This document shows positions 7,230 through 14,302 of a DNA stretch of 14,788 nt, in pieces (within the stretch, counting starts at the first letter, position 1; each line of letters begins with the position of its first letter). Position numbers and translations under genes: made by a program. The notes under the pieces were generated by a model, which was not told the DNA's origin, ran no database searches, and saw nothing but the letters and a program-made list of their open reading frames with translations. The stretch spans positions 1 to 14,788 of the forward strand of contig DATEGX010000042.1 of NCBI GenBank assembly GCA_035279875.1, in the 5' to 3' direction. This DNA is from JAMXLL01 sp035279875. GTDB taxonomy: Bacteria > Desulfobacterota > Binatia > Binatales > Binataceae.

Positions 7230-8204
7230 CTAGATGTAAACGTCGTCGGTAACTTCAGAGGCGTCGGGCAACGGGCTCTCGCGCGCGAACTTGACCGCTT
7301 CCTCGAGTTCGACAACGGTTTCGTCCTCGATTTTCTTGAGTTCGGCCGCGCTGATCTTGCCTTCCTCGGCGGCGAACTTCTGGAAGCGAATAAGCGGGCA
7401 GCGGGCCTTCCATTCGTTGACCTCCTGCTCACTTCGATAGGCGCCCGCGCCGAGAAACGCCTGCTCCCCGACCACGTGCCCTTCCCAGCGGTAGGTCTTG
7501 CATTCGAGCAGCGTGGGGCCTTCGCCGGCGCGCGCCCGGGCGACCGCCTCGCTAGCGTAGCGATAAACTTCGAGCACGTCGTTGCCGTCAACGATATAGC
7601 CAGGGATTCCGTAAGCCTGCGCCCGCAATGCGATATCACGCACCGACGTGACGGTTTGCATCGGGGTGAATTCACCGAAGCCGTTGTTTTCGCAAACGAA
7701 AACCACCGGCAATTTCCATACAGCGGCCAGGTTCAGCGACTCGTGGAAAGTGCCTTCATTCGACGCGCCATCGCCGAAGAAGCAGGCGGTCACGTCATTG
7801 CGCTTGGCGATAACCGAAGCCAGCGCCGAACCGGTGGCGATCGGCAGGCCTGCGCCGACGATACCGTTGGCGCCGAGGATCCCGAGCGAAAAATCGACGA
7901 TATGCATCGAGCCGCCCTTGCCCTTGCAGTAGCCGGTGCGCTTGCCGAAAATCTCGGCCATCATTTCGGCAAGTCTGCCGCCCTTGGCGATCAGGTGCCC
8001 GTGGCCGCGATGGGTCGAGGTTATCCGGTCGGTCTTTTTCAATGCGGCGCAGGTGCCCGCCGCGCTGGCCTCTTCTCCGATCGAAACGTGAACGAAGCCG
8101 GGGATTTCATTGGCCATCGCCAGGTCGCGAACCCGGGACTCGAAGAGCCGAATCTGTGTCATCGCACGATACATATCGAGCAGCAGGTCTTTGCCGATAT
8201 CCAT
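7230..8204 (-). CDS. pdhA: 2-oxoacid dehydrogenase E1 component, alpha subunit
   Basis: This 324-residue TPP-dependent E1 alpha subunit carries the classic thiamine diphosphate motif from GDG (144-146) to ENN (172-174). It also has RGHGH (66-70), the GKGGSMHI loop (96-102) and the YRWEGH segment (238-243) with the conserved Arg and His near the active site. It decarboxylates a 2-oxoacid (pyruvate) or cleaves acetoin, handing the two-carbon unit to lipoyl-E2. The open frame continues 26 codons upstream to 8282, but that extension is Arg/Lys-rich and unlike the family. The ATG at 8204 has AGGGAG nine bases before it and gives the usual family N-terminus (LLLDMYRAMTQIRLFE). The gene leads the E1 alpha-E1 beta-E2 operon. 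The roughly 325-residue size is closer to acetoin dehydrogenase AcoA and Gram-positive-type PDH than to the single-chain proteobacterial AceE. Confidence 0.94.
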   Translation of the reverse strand: MDIGKDLLLDMYRAMTQIRLFESRVRDLAMANEIPGFVHVSIGEEASAAGTCAALKKTDRITSTHRGHGHLIAKGGRLAEMMAEIFGKRTGYCKGKGGSMHIVDFSLGILGANGIVGAGLPIATGSALASVIAKRNDVTACFFGDGASNEGTFHESLNLAAVWKLPVVFVCENNGFGEFTPMQTVTSVRDIALRAQAYGIPGYIVDGNDVLEVYRYASEAVARARAGEGPTLLECKTYRWEGHVVGEQAFLGAGAYRSEQEVNEWKARCPLIRFQKFAAEEGKISAAELKKIEDETVVELEEAVKFARESPLPDASEVTDDVYI

Positions 8205-8213
8205 AATCGTCGA

Positions 8214-8219
8214 CTCCCT
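8214..8219 (-). promoter_or_regulatory. Shine-Dalgarno site deciding the E1 alpha start
   Basis: AGGGAG on the minus strand lies nine bases before the ATG at 8204. It supports that start over the longer open frame beginning at 8282, whose extra 26 residues do not look like the family. Confidence 0.65.
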
Positions 8220-8253
8220 TTTTCCGCGGCATCGGCGCCGGAACTTAGAGCGT

Positions 8254-8287
8254 AATGTGCGCCTAGCAGACGCCATCGTCAAACGAT
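8254..8287 (-). promoter_or_regulatory. Candidate promoter and small operator for the dehydrogenase operon
   Basis: Read on the minus strand, TTGACG (8282-8277) is followed 17 bases later by CACATT (8259-8254). The -35 box is good and the -10 box poor. A perfect inverted repeat, ATCGT-CAA-ACGAT (8275-8287), overlaps the -35 box and could bind a repressor. A start near 8247 would give a leader of about 43 bases. Support is modest. Confidence 0.25.
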
Positions 8288-8336
8288 CACTGCGAAGCTT
8301 TGCGTGTCACATCGCCCGCGTTGCAAGATGCTCGGA

Positions 8337-9080
8337 ATGCCATCCGCAAAGCCAGTCACCGCGATTGCGCCACGCAGCGCTCAAGAGGCGCGATCAGCCG
8401 GCAGCCGGCAAAAAACCCCGAAAGTGAGCTCCGCGACCGTTGGCCGAATCCTGCGGGTCTTGCGTAGGGCCGCGCCCGGCTGGAATGCCCCCGTGCTGAC
8501 CCTGATGGCGGCGGAGCATCGCGACCCGTTCCTGACGCTCATCGGATGTATCCTGAGTCTGCGCACCAAGGACGAAACCACGGCAGTCGCCGCGCCGCGG
8601 CTGTTCGCGCGCGCCGATTCAGCGCAGAAGATGCTCGCGCTCAGCGCCGATGAAATCGCGAGTTTGATTTACCCGGTCGGCTTCTATCGCACCAAGGCGC
8701 GGGCGGTACTGCAAATCTGCCGCGACCTGATCGAACGGTTCGACGGCGAAGTTCCGGGGCAAATCGATCAATTGTTGACGCTCAAGGGGGTGGGGCGCAA
8801 AACGGCCAATCTGGTCGTTACCGAAGCTTTCGGCAAGCCGGGAATTTGCGTCGACACACATGTCCATCGCATCTCGAACCGCTGGGGACTCGTAAAGGCC
8901 GCCACCCCGGACAAGACCGAGGCCGCACTGCGTGAAGTTCTGCCGCGGCGCTATTGGATCGAGTACAACTCGCTGCTGGTCGCTTTCGGCCAGACGATTT
9001 GTCAGCCGGTCTCGCCGTGGTGTTCGCGCTGTCCGGTCGAGCATCTGTGCCCACGGATAGGCGTGCTTCGGGCGCGATAG
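8337..9080 (+). CDS. nth: Endonuclease III, DNA glycosylase/AP lyase with iron-sulfur cluster
   Basis: This base-excision-repair enzyme removes oxidised pyrimidines and nicks the abasic site. Counting from 8337 (247 residues), the helix-hairpin-helix LKGVGRKTANLV (149-160) supplies catalytic Lys155. Asp173 in VDTHVHRISNR is the second catalytic residue. The cysteines 222, 229, 232 and 238 show the C-x6-C-x2-C-x5-C pattern of the [4Fe-4S] cluster loop. The early motif reads LSLRTKDETT, like the LSxRTxDExT seen in archaeal and some bacterial Nth rather than the LSAQ-T-D of E. coli. The first 30 or so residues are a low-complexity basic extension. The start is uncertain: GTG at 8304, ATG at 8328 or 8337 are in frame, none has a strong ribosome site, and GTG at 8424 would also leave the fold intact. 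It is divergent from the dehydrogenase operon. Confidence 0.93.
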   Translation: MPSAKPVTAIAPRSAQEARSAGSRQKTPKVSSATVGRILRVLRRAAPGWNAPVLTLMAAEHRDPFLTLIGCILSLRTKDETTAVAAPRLFARADSAQKMLALSADEIASLIYPVGFYRTKARAVLQICRDLIERFDGEVPGQIDQLLTLKGVGRKTANLVVTEAFGKPGICVDTHVHRISNRWGLVKAATPDKTEAALREVLPRRYWIEYNSLLVAFGQTICQPVSPWCSRCPVEHLCPRIGVLRAR

Positions 9081-9160
9081 AGCGATTAATTCACCGTTCA
9101 GTCTTTGCATCCTCCGGATCGTCATGCGCATCCTGAGCGGGGCGCGGAGGTAATGATTTC

Positions 9161-10048
9161 ATGAGCGAAAACGTTGGGTTTATCGGATTGGGCGCAATGG
9201 GTGCGCCGATGGCGGCGAATCTGCTCGCAGCCGGAATCGTCCCGACCGTGTGGAATCGGACCGCTGGCAGGAGCGAACCGCTGACCGCCCAAGGAGCAAG
9301 GCTGGCCGCTTCGGCCGCGGACGCTACAGTGCCTGGCGGAATCGTCATCACGATGCTGGCGGATGACGCCGCAGTCGAGAGCGTGACGACGGGGAACGAA
9401 GGCATTGCGGCGCGGCTAGGCCCCGGTGGCGTCCATGTCTCGATGAGCACGATCGGGCCCGCCACCTCGCGCCGACTCGCCGGGTATCATTCGGAGCGCG
9501 GCAGTATCTATGTCGCGGCGCCGGTGTTTGGGCGCCCCGACAACGCTGCGCAGCGTCAACTGGTCGTATGTACCTCCGGGCCAGCGGCGGCCAAGGCGCG
9601 GATAAGGCCTATTTTCGACGCAATTGGGCGGGCTGTCTTCGATTTCGGGGAGGAGCCGGGTGCCGCCAACGTCGCGAAGTTGTGCGGTAATTTCCTCATT
9701 GCCTCGGCGATTGAGTCAATGGCGGAGGCGTTCACGATGGCCGAGAAGAGCGGCGTCGAGCGCTCAAAGGTCGCCGAGATGTTGGGTAAAACCTTGTTTG
9801 CGTGTCCGATTTACCAACGCTACGGCGAGGCAATCGCCCTTAAGAGGCATACTCCAGCCGGATTCAAGCTTCCGCTTGGCTTGAAGGACGTTGAATTGGT
9901 GCTGAAGACGGGTGCCGAGGTCCGCGCGCCCATGCCGATCGCGGGGTTGGTGCGAGAACGGCTGGTCTCCGGGCTGGCTAAGGGGCGCGACGAAATGGAT
10001 TGGTCGGCGCTGGCGTTGGGTGCGTTGGATGACGCCGGCATCAAATAA
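9161..10048 (+). CDS. NAD(P)-dependent beta-hydroxyacid dehydrogenase (3-hydroxyisobutyrate dehydrogenase family)
   Basis: The 295-residue protein has the family layout. A Rossmann domain opens with GFIGLGAMGAPMAANL (6-21), and WNRT (31-34) follows strand 2; Arg33-Thr34 there usually points to NADP(H), as in glyoxylate/succinic semialdehyde reductases. The substrate loop is SMSTIGPATS (94-103). The all-helical C-terminal domain begins after a G-x-x-x-x-x-K-x-x-x-N motif with catalytic Lys173 and Asn177 (GAANVAKLCGN). It probably reduces or oxidises a small beta-hydroxy acid or semialdehyde in the cytoplasm; the exact substrate is unknown. A GGAGG (9146-9150) lies ten bases before the ATG. It lies 80 bases after nth, and its last 20 bases overlap the next gene, which suggests translational coupling. 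Confidence 0.9.
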   Translation: MSENVGFIGLGAMGAPMAANLLAAGIVPTVWNRTAGRSEPLTAQGARLAASAADATVPGGIVITMLADDAAVESVTTGNEGIAARLGPGGVHVSMSTIGPATSRRLAGYHSERGSIYVAAPVFGRPDNAAQRQLVVCTSGPAAAKARIRPIFDAIGRAVFDFGEEPGAANVAKLCGNFLIASAIESMAEAFTMAEKSGVERSKVAEMLGKTLFACPIYQRYGEAIALKRHTPAGFKLPLGLKDVELVLKTGAEVRAPMPIAGLVRERLVSGLAKGRDEMDWSALALGALDDAGIK

Positions 10049-10835
10049 ATGCTTAATAGCGCAATTATTTATCGTAACGGGCTGTTTGCTATTTATGGCA
10101 GGTCCGACGCAGGCAATCGACTTTTACGAGATCCAGATATATCCCACGGAAACTACCCCGGCGGGCGTCTTGAGTCTGGAGTTGCATTCAAACAGCGTTA
10201 CAACGGCGACCGGAAGCGAAGCGCGCAGTCAGCTCAATCCGTATCAAATCCATGAGACGCTGGAGGCGACTTATGGCCTGACGCCGCATATCGAGGTCGG
10301 GCAATACCTCGCCACCGCGAAACTCGACAACGGCGATTACGAATACGCCGGCAGCCGTACAAAATGCCATTTCGGCATCGCAGCGACCGATTCGTGGCCG
10401 GTCAAATTCGGGGGTAATATTGAGCTGGACTATATGCGGCGTGCGGCGGAAGAACAGCCGTTTTCGCTGGAATTACGCCCGATCGTGGAAACTCGCCTTG
10501 GCAAGCTGCTGATCGTCGCGAATCTTCCCTTTGTAAAGCCGTTTCGTGGGCCGGGGACGCATCTAGGCTTCACCTTCTCGCCCTCTGGCGAAATCGAATA
10601 CCAGTTGCTCCCATGGGTGGCGCCGGCATTGGAATACTACGGCGACATAGGTGCCGTCGCCGACTTGCCGAGCATCGAGAACCAGCAGCATTTTCTGGTC
10701 CCAACGCTCAATTTTTTCCTGAATCCGCGATTAGAGGTGAATGCGGGCGTCGGTTTCGGCCTGACTCGCGCCAGTAATGGGGTTTTCCTCAAGGCTATCC
10801 TTGGATGGGATTTCAGCGTCGGACGATTGATGTGA
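10029..10835 (+). CDS. Secreted beta-rich protein, probable outer-membrane barrel, function unknown
   Basis: I do not recognise a specific function. From the ATG at 10029 the 268-residue product begins with a textbook signal peptide: Lys7, a hydrophobic run (8-24) and a PTQA-ID cleavage site near residue 29. The mature part has alternating hydrophobic and polar residues in strands such as HIEVGQYLATAKL, NIELDYMRR, SGEIEYQLLP and LEVNAGVGFGLT, as in a transmembrane beta barrel. It is reminiscent of the Phenol_MetA_deg-like and acidobacterial outer-membrane proteins. The open frame extends back to 9912, but that stretch lies inside the dehydrogenase gene and is an Arg/Trp-rich shadow. The start overlaps the dehydrogenase by 20 bases. 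The signal-peptide stretch is rich in A and T and uses TTA and ATA codons, unlike its neighbours. It lacks a C-terminal aromatic residue, which weakens the barrel call. Confidence 0.65.
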   Translation: MTPASNKCLIAQLFIVTGCLLFMAGPTQAIDFYEIQIYPTETTPAGVLSLELHSNSVTTATGSEARSQLNPYQIHETLEATYGLTPHIEVGQYLATAKLDNGDYEYAGSRTKCHFGIAATDSWPVKFGGNIELDYMRRAAEEQPFSLELRPIVETRLGKLLIVANLPFVKPFRGPGTHLGFTFSPSGEIEYQLLPWVAPALEYYGDIGAVADLPSIENQQHFLVPTLNFFLNPRLEVNAGVGFGLTRASNGVFLKAILGWDFSVGRLM

Positions 10836-10996
10836 TTCAAAGCGACGAGGGGCGCGCCTGAGCAGTTATCGCCGACGGTCTGGTGTAACCTTTCGACGGC
10901 AGCCGCGAATAATCGACTGGGCGGATTTTGGATTGCGCGTTCATTAAGCCTTGACTATTCTCGAACAATGCCCGCAGTGGCTCGTCTATAGTTTCA
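10836..10996. other. Intergenic region before the MoxR operon
   Basis: The 161 bases carry a candidate promoter and no open frame of note. A GGCGCGCC palindrome lies just after the preceding gene (around 10852-10859) without a T-run, so I do not call a terminator. Confidence 0.5.
10933..10961 (+). promoter_or_regulatory. Candidate sigma70-type promoter for the MoxR operon
   Basis: TTGCGC (10933-10938) and TATTCT (10956-10961) are 17 bases apart, with three and four of six consensus matches. Transcription would start near 10968, leaving a leader of about 29 bases before the GTG at 10997. That leader has no clear ribosome site. A second TATAGT (10987-10992) lies five bases before the GTG and could instead drive a leaderless message, but lacks a -35 box. 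Confidence 0.35.
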
Positions 10997-12337
10997 GTGG
11001 CTGAAAAACGCCGAGATCAACAAAAGCTCTGGCTGATCCTTTTCCAGATAAAGGCTATCCGCGGGCGCGTCAATTCGCTGGCAGCGCAGTTCTTCGCCTT
11101 TTCGACCCTTGCGGTGATAGTCGCCTCGGCGGCGGCCGTGGTGGCCGCGGCATTGTTGTTAGGCCCGCTCGCCTTTTTGGTCACGGCGGCGCTGATCGCG
11201 ATAGCCGCGTTCGCCGGTGTGGTTCGGATTACGCGAACCGCGTTGCGCTCGATCGCGAACCCGCTTAAGGCAGCCGCGATCGCGGACGAGCGCGCCGGAC
11301 TCAAAGGCCGACTAACGACGGTGCTTTTGACCGCTAATGTGCCAAAGCGCTCGGGCTTATGGCCCTACCTGCTGGAAGATACCTACGGACGCCGAAACGA
11401 CTTCGAGCCGCGCAAGATCGAGCCGCGTTGGCTTTCGAATTCGATTGCCGCGCTGCTGGGCGCCTGCCTGCTCGCGCTTCTGCTGATTCCGCTCGCGCGT
11501 CTACAGGCCCGCGGTCCGCAGGTGATGGGCGGGCTGCCAGGCCGAGTGACGGCGGACGTCGGCAATCTCGATATTCGTCCCGCCGACCCGGCACTCGAGC
11601 CCAACGTCGAGGTCTACGCCGACGAGGCGACCATGCGGAAGCTGGCCGAAAAGCTGGCTTCCGAACAGGCGAAAGAAAGCGAAAAGGGCGCGCTCTCGCA
11701 ATGGATGAACAAGGCGCGCAATCTCGCCGGCAACTTGCAGAACGAGATAGCCGGAAATCAAGGTCAGCAAGCACCTTCCCAGTTGAAACTCACCGACCGC
11801 AACCCAGGCAGCGGCGGCCGCAGTCCCCAAGCTCGCAATCAAGGTAAATCGAGCGGCAATCAGGCGAATAATCGGAGCAATTCGTCTAATCAAGCCAACG
11901 GTAATGGTTCCGGCAAGGGCGCTGGCCGGGCGCAACCGCCGGTCTCGCTGCCGCCTCAACAGGCAGATCAACTCGCGCAAAATAGCACGGGCTTCCCCGG
12001 CCAGTCGGGCTCGAATGCGGCCCAGTCAAATCCAAGCCAACCGGGTTCGCTGGCCGCCGAGGGCAGCGGAGGAGGTGGAGGCGAAAGTCATGGCGCCGGT
12101 ACCGACCCACAGGGCCTGTTCGGTCCGGAGGCCTCCGAGCCCCTCGGCAGCGACAACTTCAAGATCACCATCGATGCGCAGCCGTCCGACGAAAGCTCCA
12201 GCCGCGGCGCTCCGGCCTACATTCCACCCAAGGTCAGGGTACCGCTGGCCGACCATCAATCTCCCGACGAACCGATCGCGCGGGCCTCGGTGCCGGCCAA
12301 CGACCAGATGACCATCAAGCGAGTGTTCGAACGATGA
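10997..12337 (+). CDS. Membrane protein with long low-complexity tail, first gene of MoxR operon
   Basis: The 446-residue protein is not assigned to a named family with certainty. It has two adjacent hydrophobic segments (about 33-57 and 58-77) and a third at 148-168. Between them is A-D-E-R-A-G-L-K-G-R-L-T-T (96-108), resembling a motif in DUF4175-like proteins of MoxR operons. A hydrophilic helix (205-250) follows. Residues 253-370 are a disordered stretch dominated by Asn, Gln, Ser and Gly, with a GGGGG run at 358-362. The tail (405-446) regains order: PAYIPPKVRVPLADH...VPANDQMTIKRVFER. The start is GTG; the frame is closed upstream by a stop at 10952 with no ATG, and no ribosome site is evident. 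Its stop overlaps the MoxR start (ATGA), so it is translationally coupled. It may be the membrane partner or a substrate of the MoxR ATPase. Confidence 0.75.
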   Translation: MAEKRRDQQKLWLILFQIKAIRGRVNSLAAQFFAFSTLAVIVASAAAVVAAALLLGPLAFLVTAALIAIAAFAGVVRITRTALRSIANPLKAAAIADERAGLKGRLTTVLLTANVPKRSGLWPYLLEDTYGRRNDFEPRKIEPRWLSNSIAALLGACLLALLLIPLARLQARGPQVMGGLPGRVTADVGNLDIRPADPALEPNVEVYADEATMRKLAEKLASEQAKESEKGALSQWMNKARNLAGNLQNEIAGNQGQQAPSQLKLTDRNPGSGGRSPQARNQGKSSGNQANNRSNSSNQANGNGSGKGAGRAQPPVSLPPQQADQLAQNSTGFPGQSGSNAAQSNPSQPGSLAAEGSGGGGGESHGAGTDPQGLFGPEASEPLGSDNFKITIDAQPSDESSSRGAPAYIPPKVRVPLADHQSPDEPIARASVPANDQMTIKRVFER

Positions 12338-13383
12338 ACGACGTCCAATCGACACCGGCCGAGCAGCCGAGCATTGCCGATTTCGCCCGTATTTTCCGCC
12401 GAATCCAGGCCGAGATTCACAAGGTCATCGTTGGTCACGAGCAGGCAGTCGAGCAATTGCTGAGCGCCCTGTTCGGGGGCGGGCACGTGCTTATCGAAGG
12501 GGTACCGGGCACCGGCAAGACCACCCTGGTCAAGACCTTGGGATTGGCGCTCAATCTGAGCTTCAACCGCATTCAATTCACGGTCGACCTGATGCCGGCC
12601 GACATCACCGGGACGCGCGTGATCCTGTCGAGCGTGGAAGGCCGGCGCGAGTTTTCCTTCCAGCCGGGCCCGATTTTCTGCCATATCCTTTTGGGCGACG
12701 AGATCAATCGCGCCACTCCCAAGACCCAGTCGGCGCTCCTCGAAGCGATGGCCGAGTTGCAGGTGACGGTCGCTGGAACCACCTACCCATTGCCTCCGCC
12801 GTATTTCGTGATGGCCACGCTCAACCCGATTGAGATGGAGGGAACTTATCCTCTGCCGGAGGCCCAGCTCGACCGTTTCCTCTTCAAGGTGCGGCTGGGA
12901 TATCCCGGCGAAGAAGAACTGGTTCGGATTATCAGCGCCTCGACCGGTCCGGAAGAGGCCGGCGTCGACCCGGTTTTTGGGGTCGAGGAAGCAGCGGAGC
13001 GAATCGAAGGCCTCAAGCGCCTGGTCCGCGAAGTGATCGTCGCGCCGCCGATCGAGCAGTACGCCGCCCGGATGGCGCGCGCGACCCAGCCTGAGAACGT
13101 GCGGATTATCGGCGACCAGCGGATGCCGGTGCGGGTCGATGCGGTCAACCGCTACGTCAGTTTCGGTTCGAGCCCGCGCGGCGCGCTGGCGTTGATTATG
13201 GGCGCCAAAGTAGAAGCGCTGCTCGACGGCCGCGCCAATATCTCATACGACGATATCGACCGGGTCGCGCCAGCCGCGCTCGAACATCGGATCATGCTCA
13301 ATTACGCCGCCCATTCTGACAACGTCGACACCATCCGCATCGTCGAGCAGGTGGTCAAAGCCGTGCATCAAACGCGCGCCTGA
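12334..13383 (+). CDS. MoxR family AAA+ ATPase
   Basis: The 349-residue ATPase shows Walker A GVPGTGKT (56-63), Walker B ILLGDEIN (118-125, Asp122-Glu123), sensor 1 Asn164 in MATLNPIEMEGTYPLPEAQLDRF, a probable arginine finger Arg181, and sensor 2 Arg282 in SSPRGALAL. The EGTYPLPEAQLDRF stretch is diagnostic of MoxR. Family members act as chaperones that assemble or activate protein complexes, often inserting metals or working with von Willebrand factor A proteins at the membrane. The start is ATG, overlapping the preceding stop by four bases, and the DUF58 gene begins 11 bases after its stop. The length is slightly above the usual 310-340 because of an N-terminal 20-residue extension. Confidence 0.95.
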   Translation: MNDVQSTPAEQPSIADFARIFRRIQAEIHKVIVGHEQAVEQLLSALFGGGHVLIEGVPGTGKTTLVKTLGLALNLSFNRIQFTVDLMPADITGTRVILSSVEGRREFSFQPGPIFCHILLGDEINRATPKTQSALLEAMAELQVTVAGTTYPLPPPYFVMATLNPIEMEGTYPLPEAQLDRFLFKVRLGYPGEEELVRIISASTGPEEAGVDPVFGVEEAAERIEGLKRLVREVIVAPPIEQYAARMARATQPENVRIIGDQRMPVRVDAVNRYVSFGSSPRGALALIMGAKVEALLDGRANISYDDIDRVAPAALEHRIMLNYAAHSDNVDTIRIVEQVVKAVHQTRA

Positions 13384-13394
13384 AGCGGTCCTGC

Positions 13395-14300
13395 ATGCTC
13401 GCCGCGCGTGCATTCGAGCCTGAGTTTCTCCGTCAACTCGATGGACTGGTGCTTGGCACCAGGCATTCGCGAACGATCCGCGCAGGTCGCCGCAGTATCG
13501 GTCGGGTGCTTGGCTCGGGGATCGAGCCCGAAAACTTCCGCGAATACACCGAAGGTGATGACCTGCGTTTTCTCGACTGGAACGCCTTCGCCCGCTTCGA
13601 CGACTTGACCATCCGCACATATCGCGCCGAGCGCCAGGTCGAGCTCACGATCCTGGTCGACGCCAGCGCCTCGATGGGGATTCCCGAGCGTGACGACAAA
13701 TTTGGCATGGCGTTGCTCCTGGCCGCCGCGCTGGCCTACGTCGGGATGAGCGAGAATGATCCCGTGCGTCTGGCCGCACTTTCCGGGCGCCGCGGCCGGC
13801 AGCGGCTCGAGGCCACGCCGTTCTATCGCCGGCGCGAATCGTACATGGCTTTTCGTCCGTTCGTGTTCGATCTCAAATGCGGCGGCGAGACCCGGCTGGC
13901 CGCTGCGATCAGCGAATTCCTGCTGGCACGGCGCAATCACGGGATCGTCATATTGGTGTCCGATTTCCTGGTGAACCCGACCGACTACGAGGAAGCGCTG
14001 AGCCAATTGGTCGCCGCTCGCCACGAGGTCAAGGCGGTCCACGTGATGGGCGAGCAGGAATGTTCCGGTAGCTATCCGCCGGGGGCCTATCGCGTGCGTG
14101 ACTGCGAGACCGGCGAGATGCGCGAGGTCACCTTCGGCGCCCGTTCGGCGGAACTCTGCCGCGAGCGGGTCAAGAGTCACGCCGAGCGGCTGAGCGGCTT
14201 CTGCACCCGCCGCGGCATCGTCTATTCTCCGGCGTTTGGCGCCTCGAATCTGGACACGATAATCAAGCGTGAATTCCCGCGGCTCGGGGTCATCGTCTGA
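13395..14300 (+). CDS. DUF58 domain protein (von Willebrand A-like)
   Basis: The 301-residue protein carries the DUF58 signature REYTEGDDLRFLDWNAFAR (49-67) and the following LTIRTYRAERQ. A vWA-type MIDAS motif, DASAS (Asp89, Ser91, Ser93), should bind Mg2+ and mediate contact with a partner. It has no transmembrane segment, so it is the cytoplasmic form that usually works with MoxR. It sits between MoxR (11 bases) and the BatA-like gene (two bases), a conserved order in many bacteria. The ATG start is not preceded by a strong ribosome site, so translational coupling with MoxR is likely. The biochemical role of DUF58 proteins is not established. Confidence 0.93.
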   Translation: MLAARAFEPEFLRQLDGLVLGTRHSRTIRAGRRSIGRVLGSGIEPENFREYTEGDDLRFLDWNAFARFDDLTIRTYRAERQVELTILVDASASMGIPERDDKFGMALLLAAALAYVGMSENDPVRLAALSGRRGRQRLEATPFYRRRESYMAFRPFVFDLKCGGETRLAAAISEFLLARRNHGIVILVSDFLVNPTDYEEALSQLVAARHEVKAVHVMGEQECSGSYPPGAYRVRDCETGEMREVTFGARSAELCRERVKSHAERLSGFCTRRGIVYSPAFGASNLDTIIKREFPRLGVIV

Positions 14301-14302
14301 CC

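Noticed and set aside
6426..8255. A 609-codon open frame on the plus strand opposite the E1 alpha and E1 beta genes
   Set aside because: It lies wholly antisense to two genes with clear catalytic motifs. Long antisense frames are expected from GC-rich codon bias, and its translation has no recognisable domain.
8205..8282. A 26-residue N-terminal extension of E1 alpha
   Set aside because: It is Arg/Lys-rich, unlike the family, and a good ribosome site sits directly before the downstream ATG at 8204.
10049..10255. A 68-codon frame starting with ATG right after the dehydrogenase stop
   Set aside because: It overlaps the longer frame that has a full signal peptide and beta-strand pattern, and its own composition is basic and featureless.
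11753..12110. Asn/Gln/Ser/Gly-rich stretch as a DNA tandem repeat
   Set aside because: The protein is low in complexity, but I found no exact repeated DNA unit by eye, so it is treated as a disordered protein region.
13368..14180. A 270-codon minus-strand open frame opposite the DUF58 gene
   Set aside because: The plus strand has the DUF58 signature and operon spacing; the antisense frame shows no domain.
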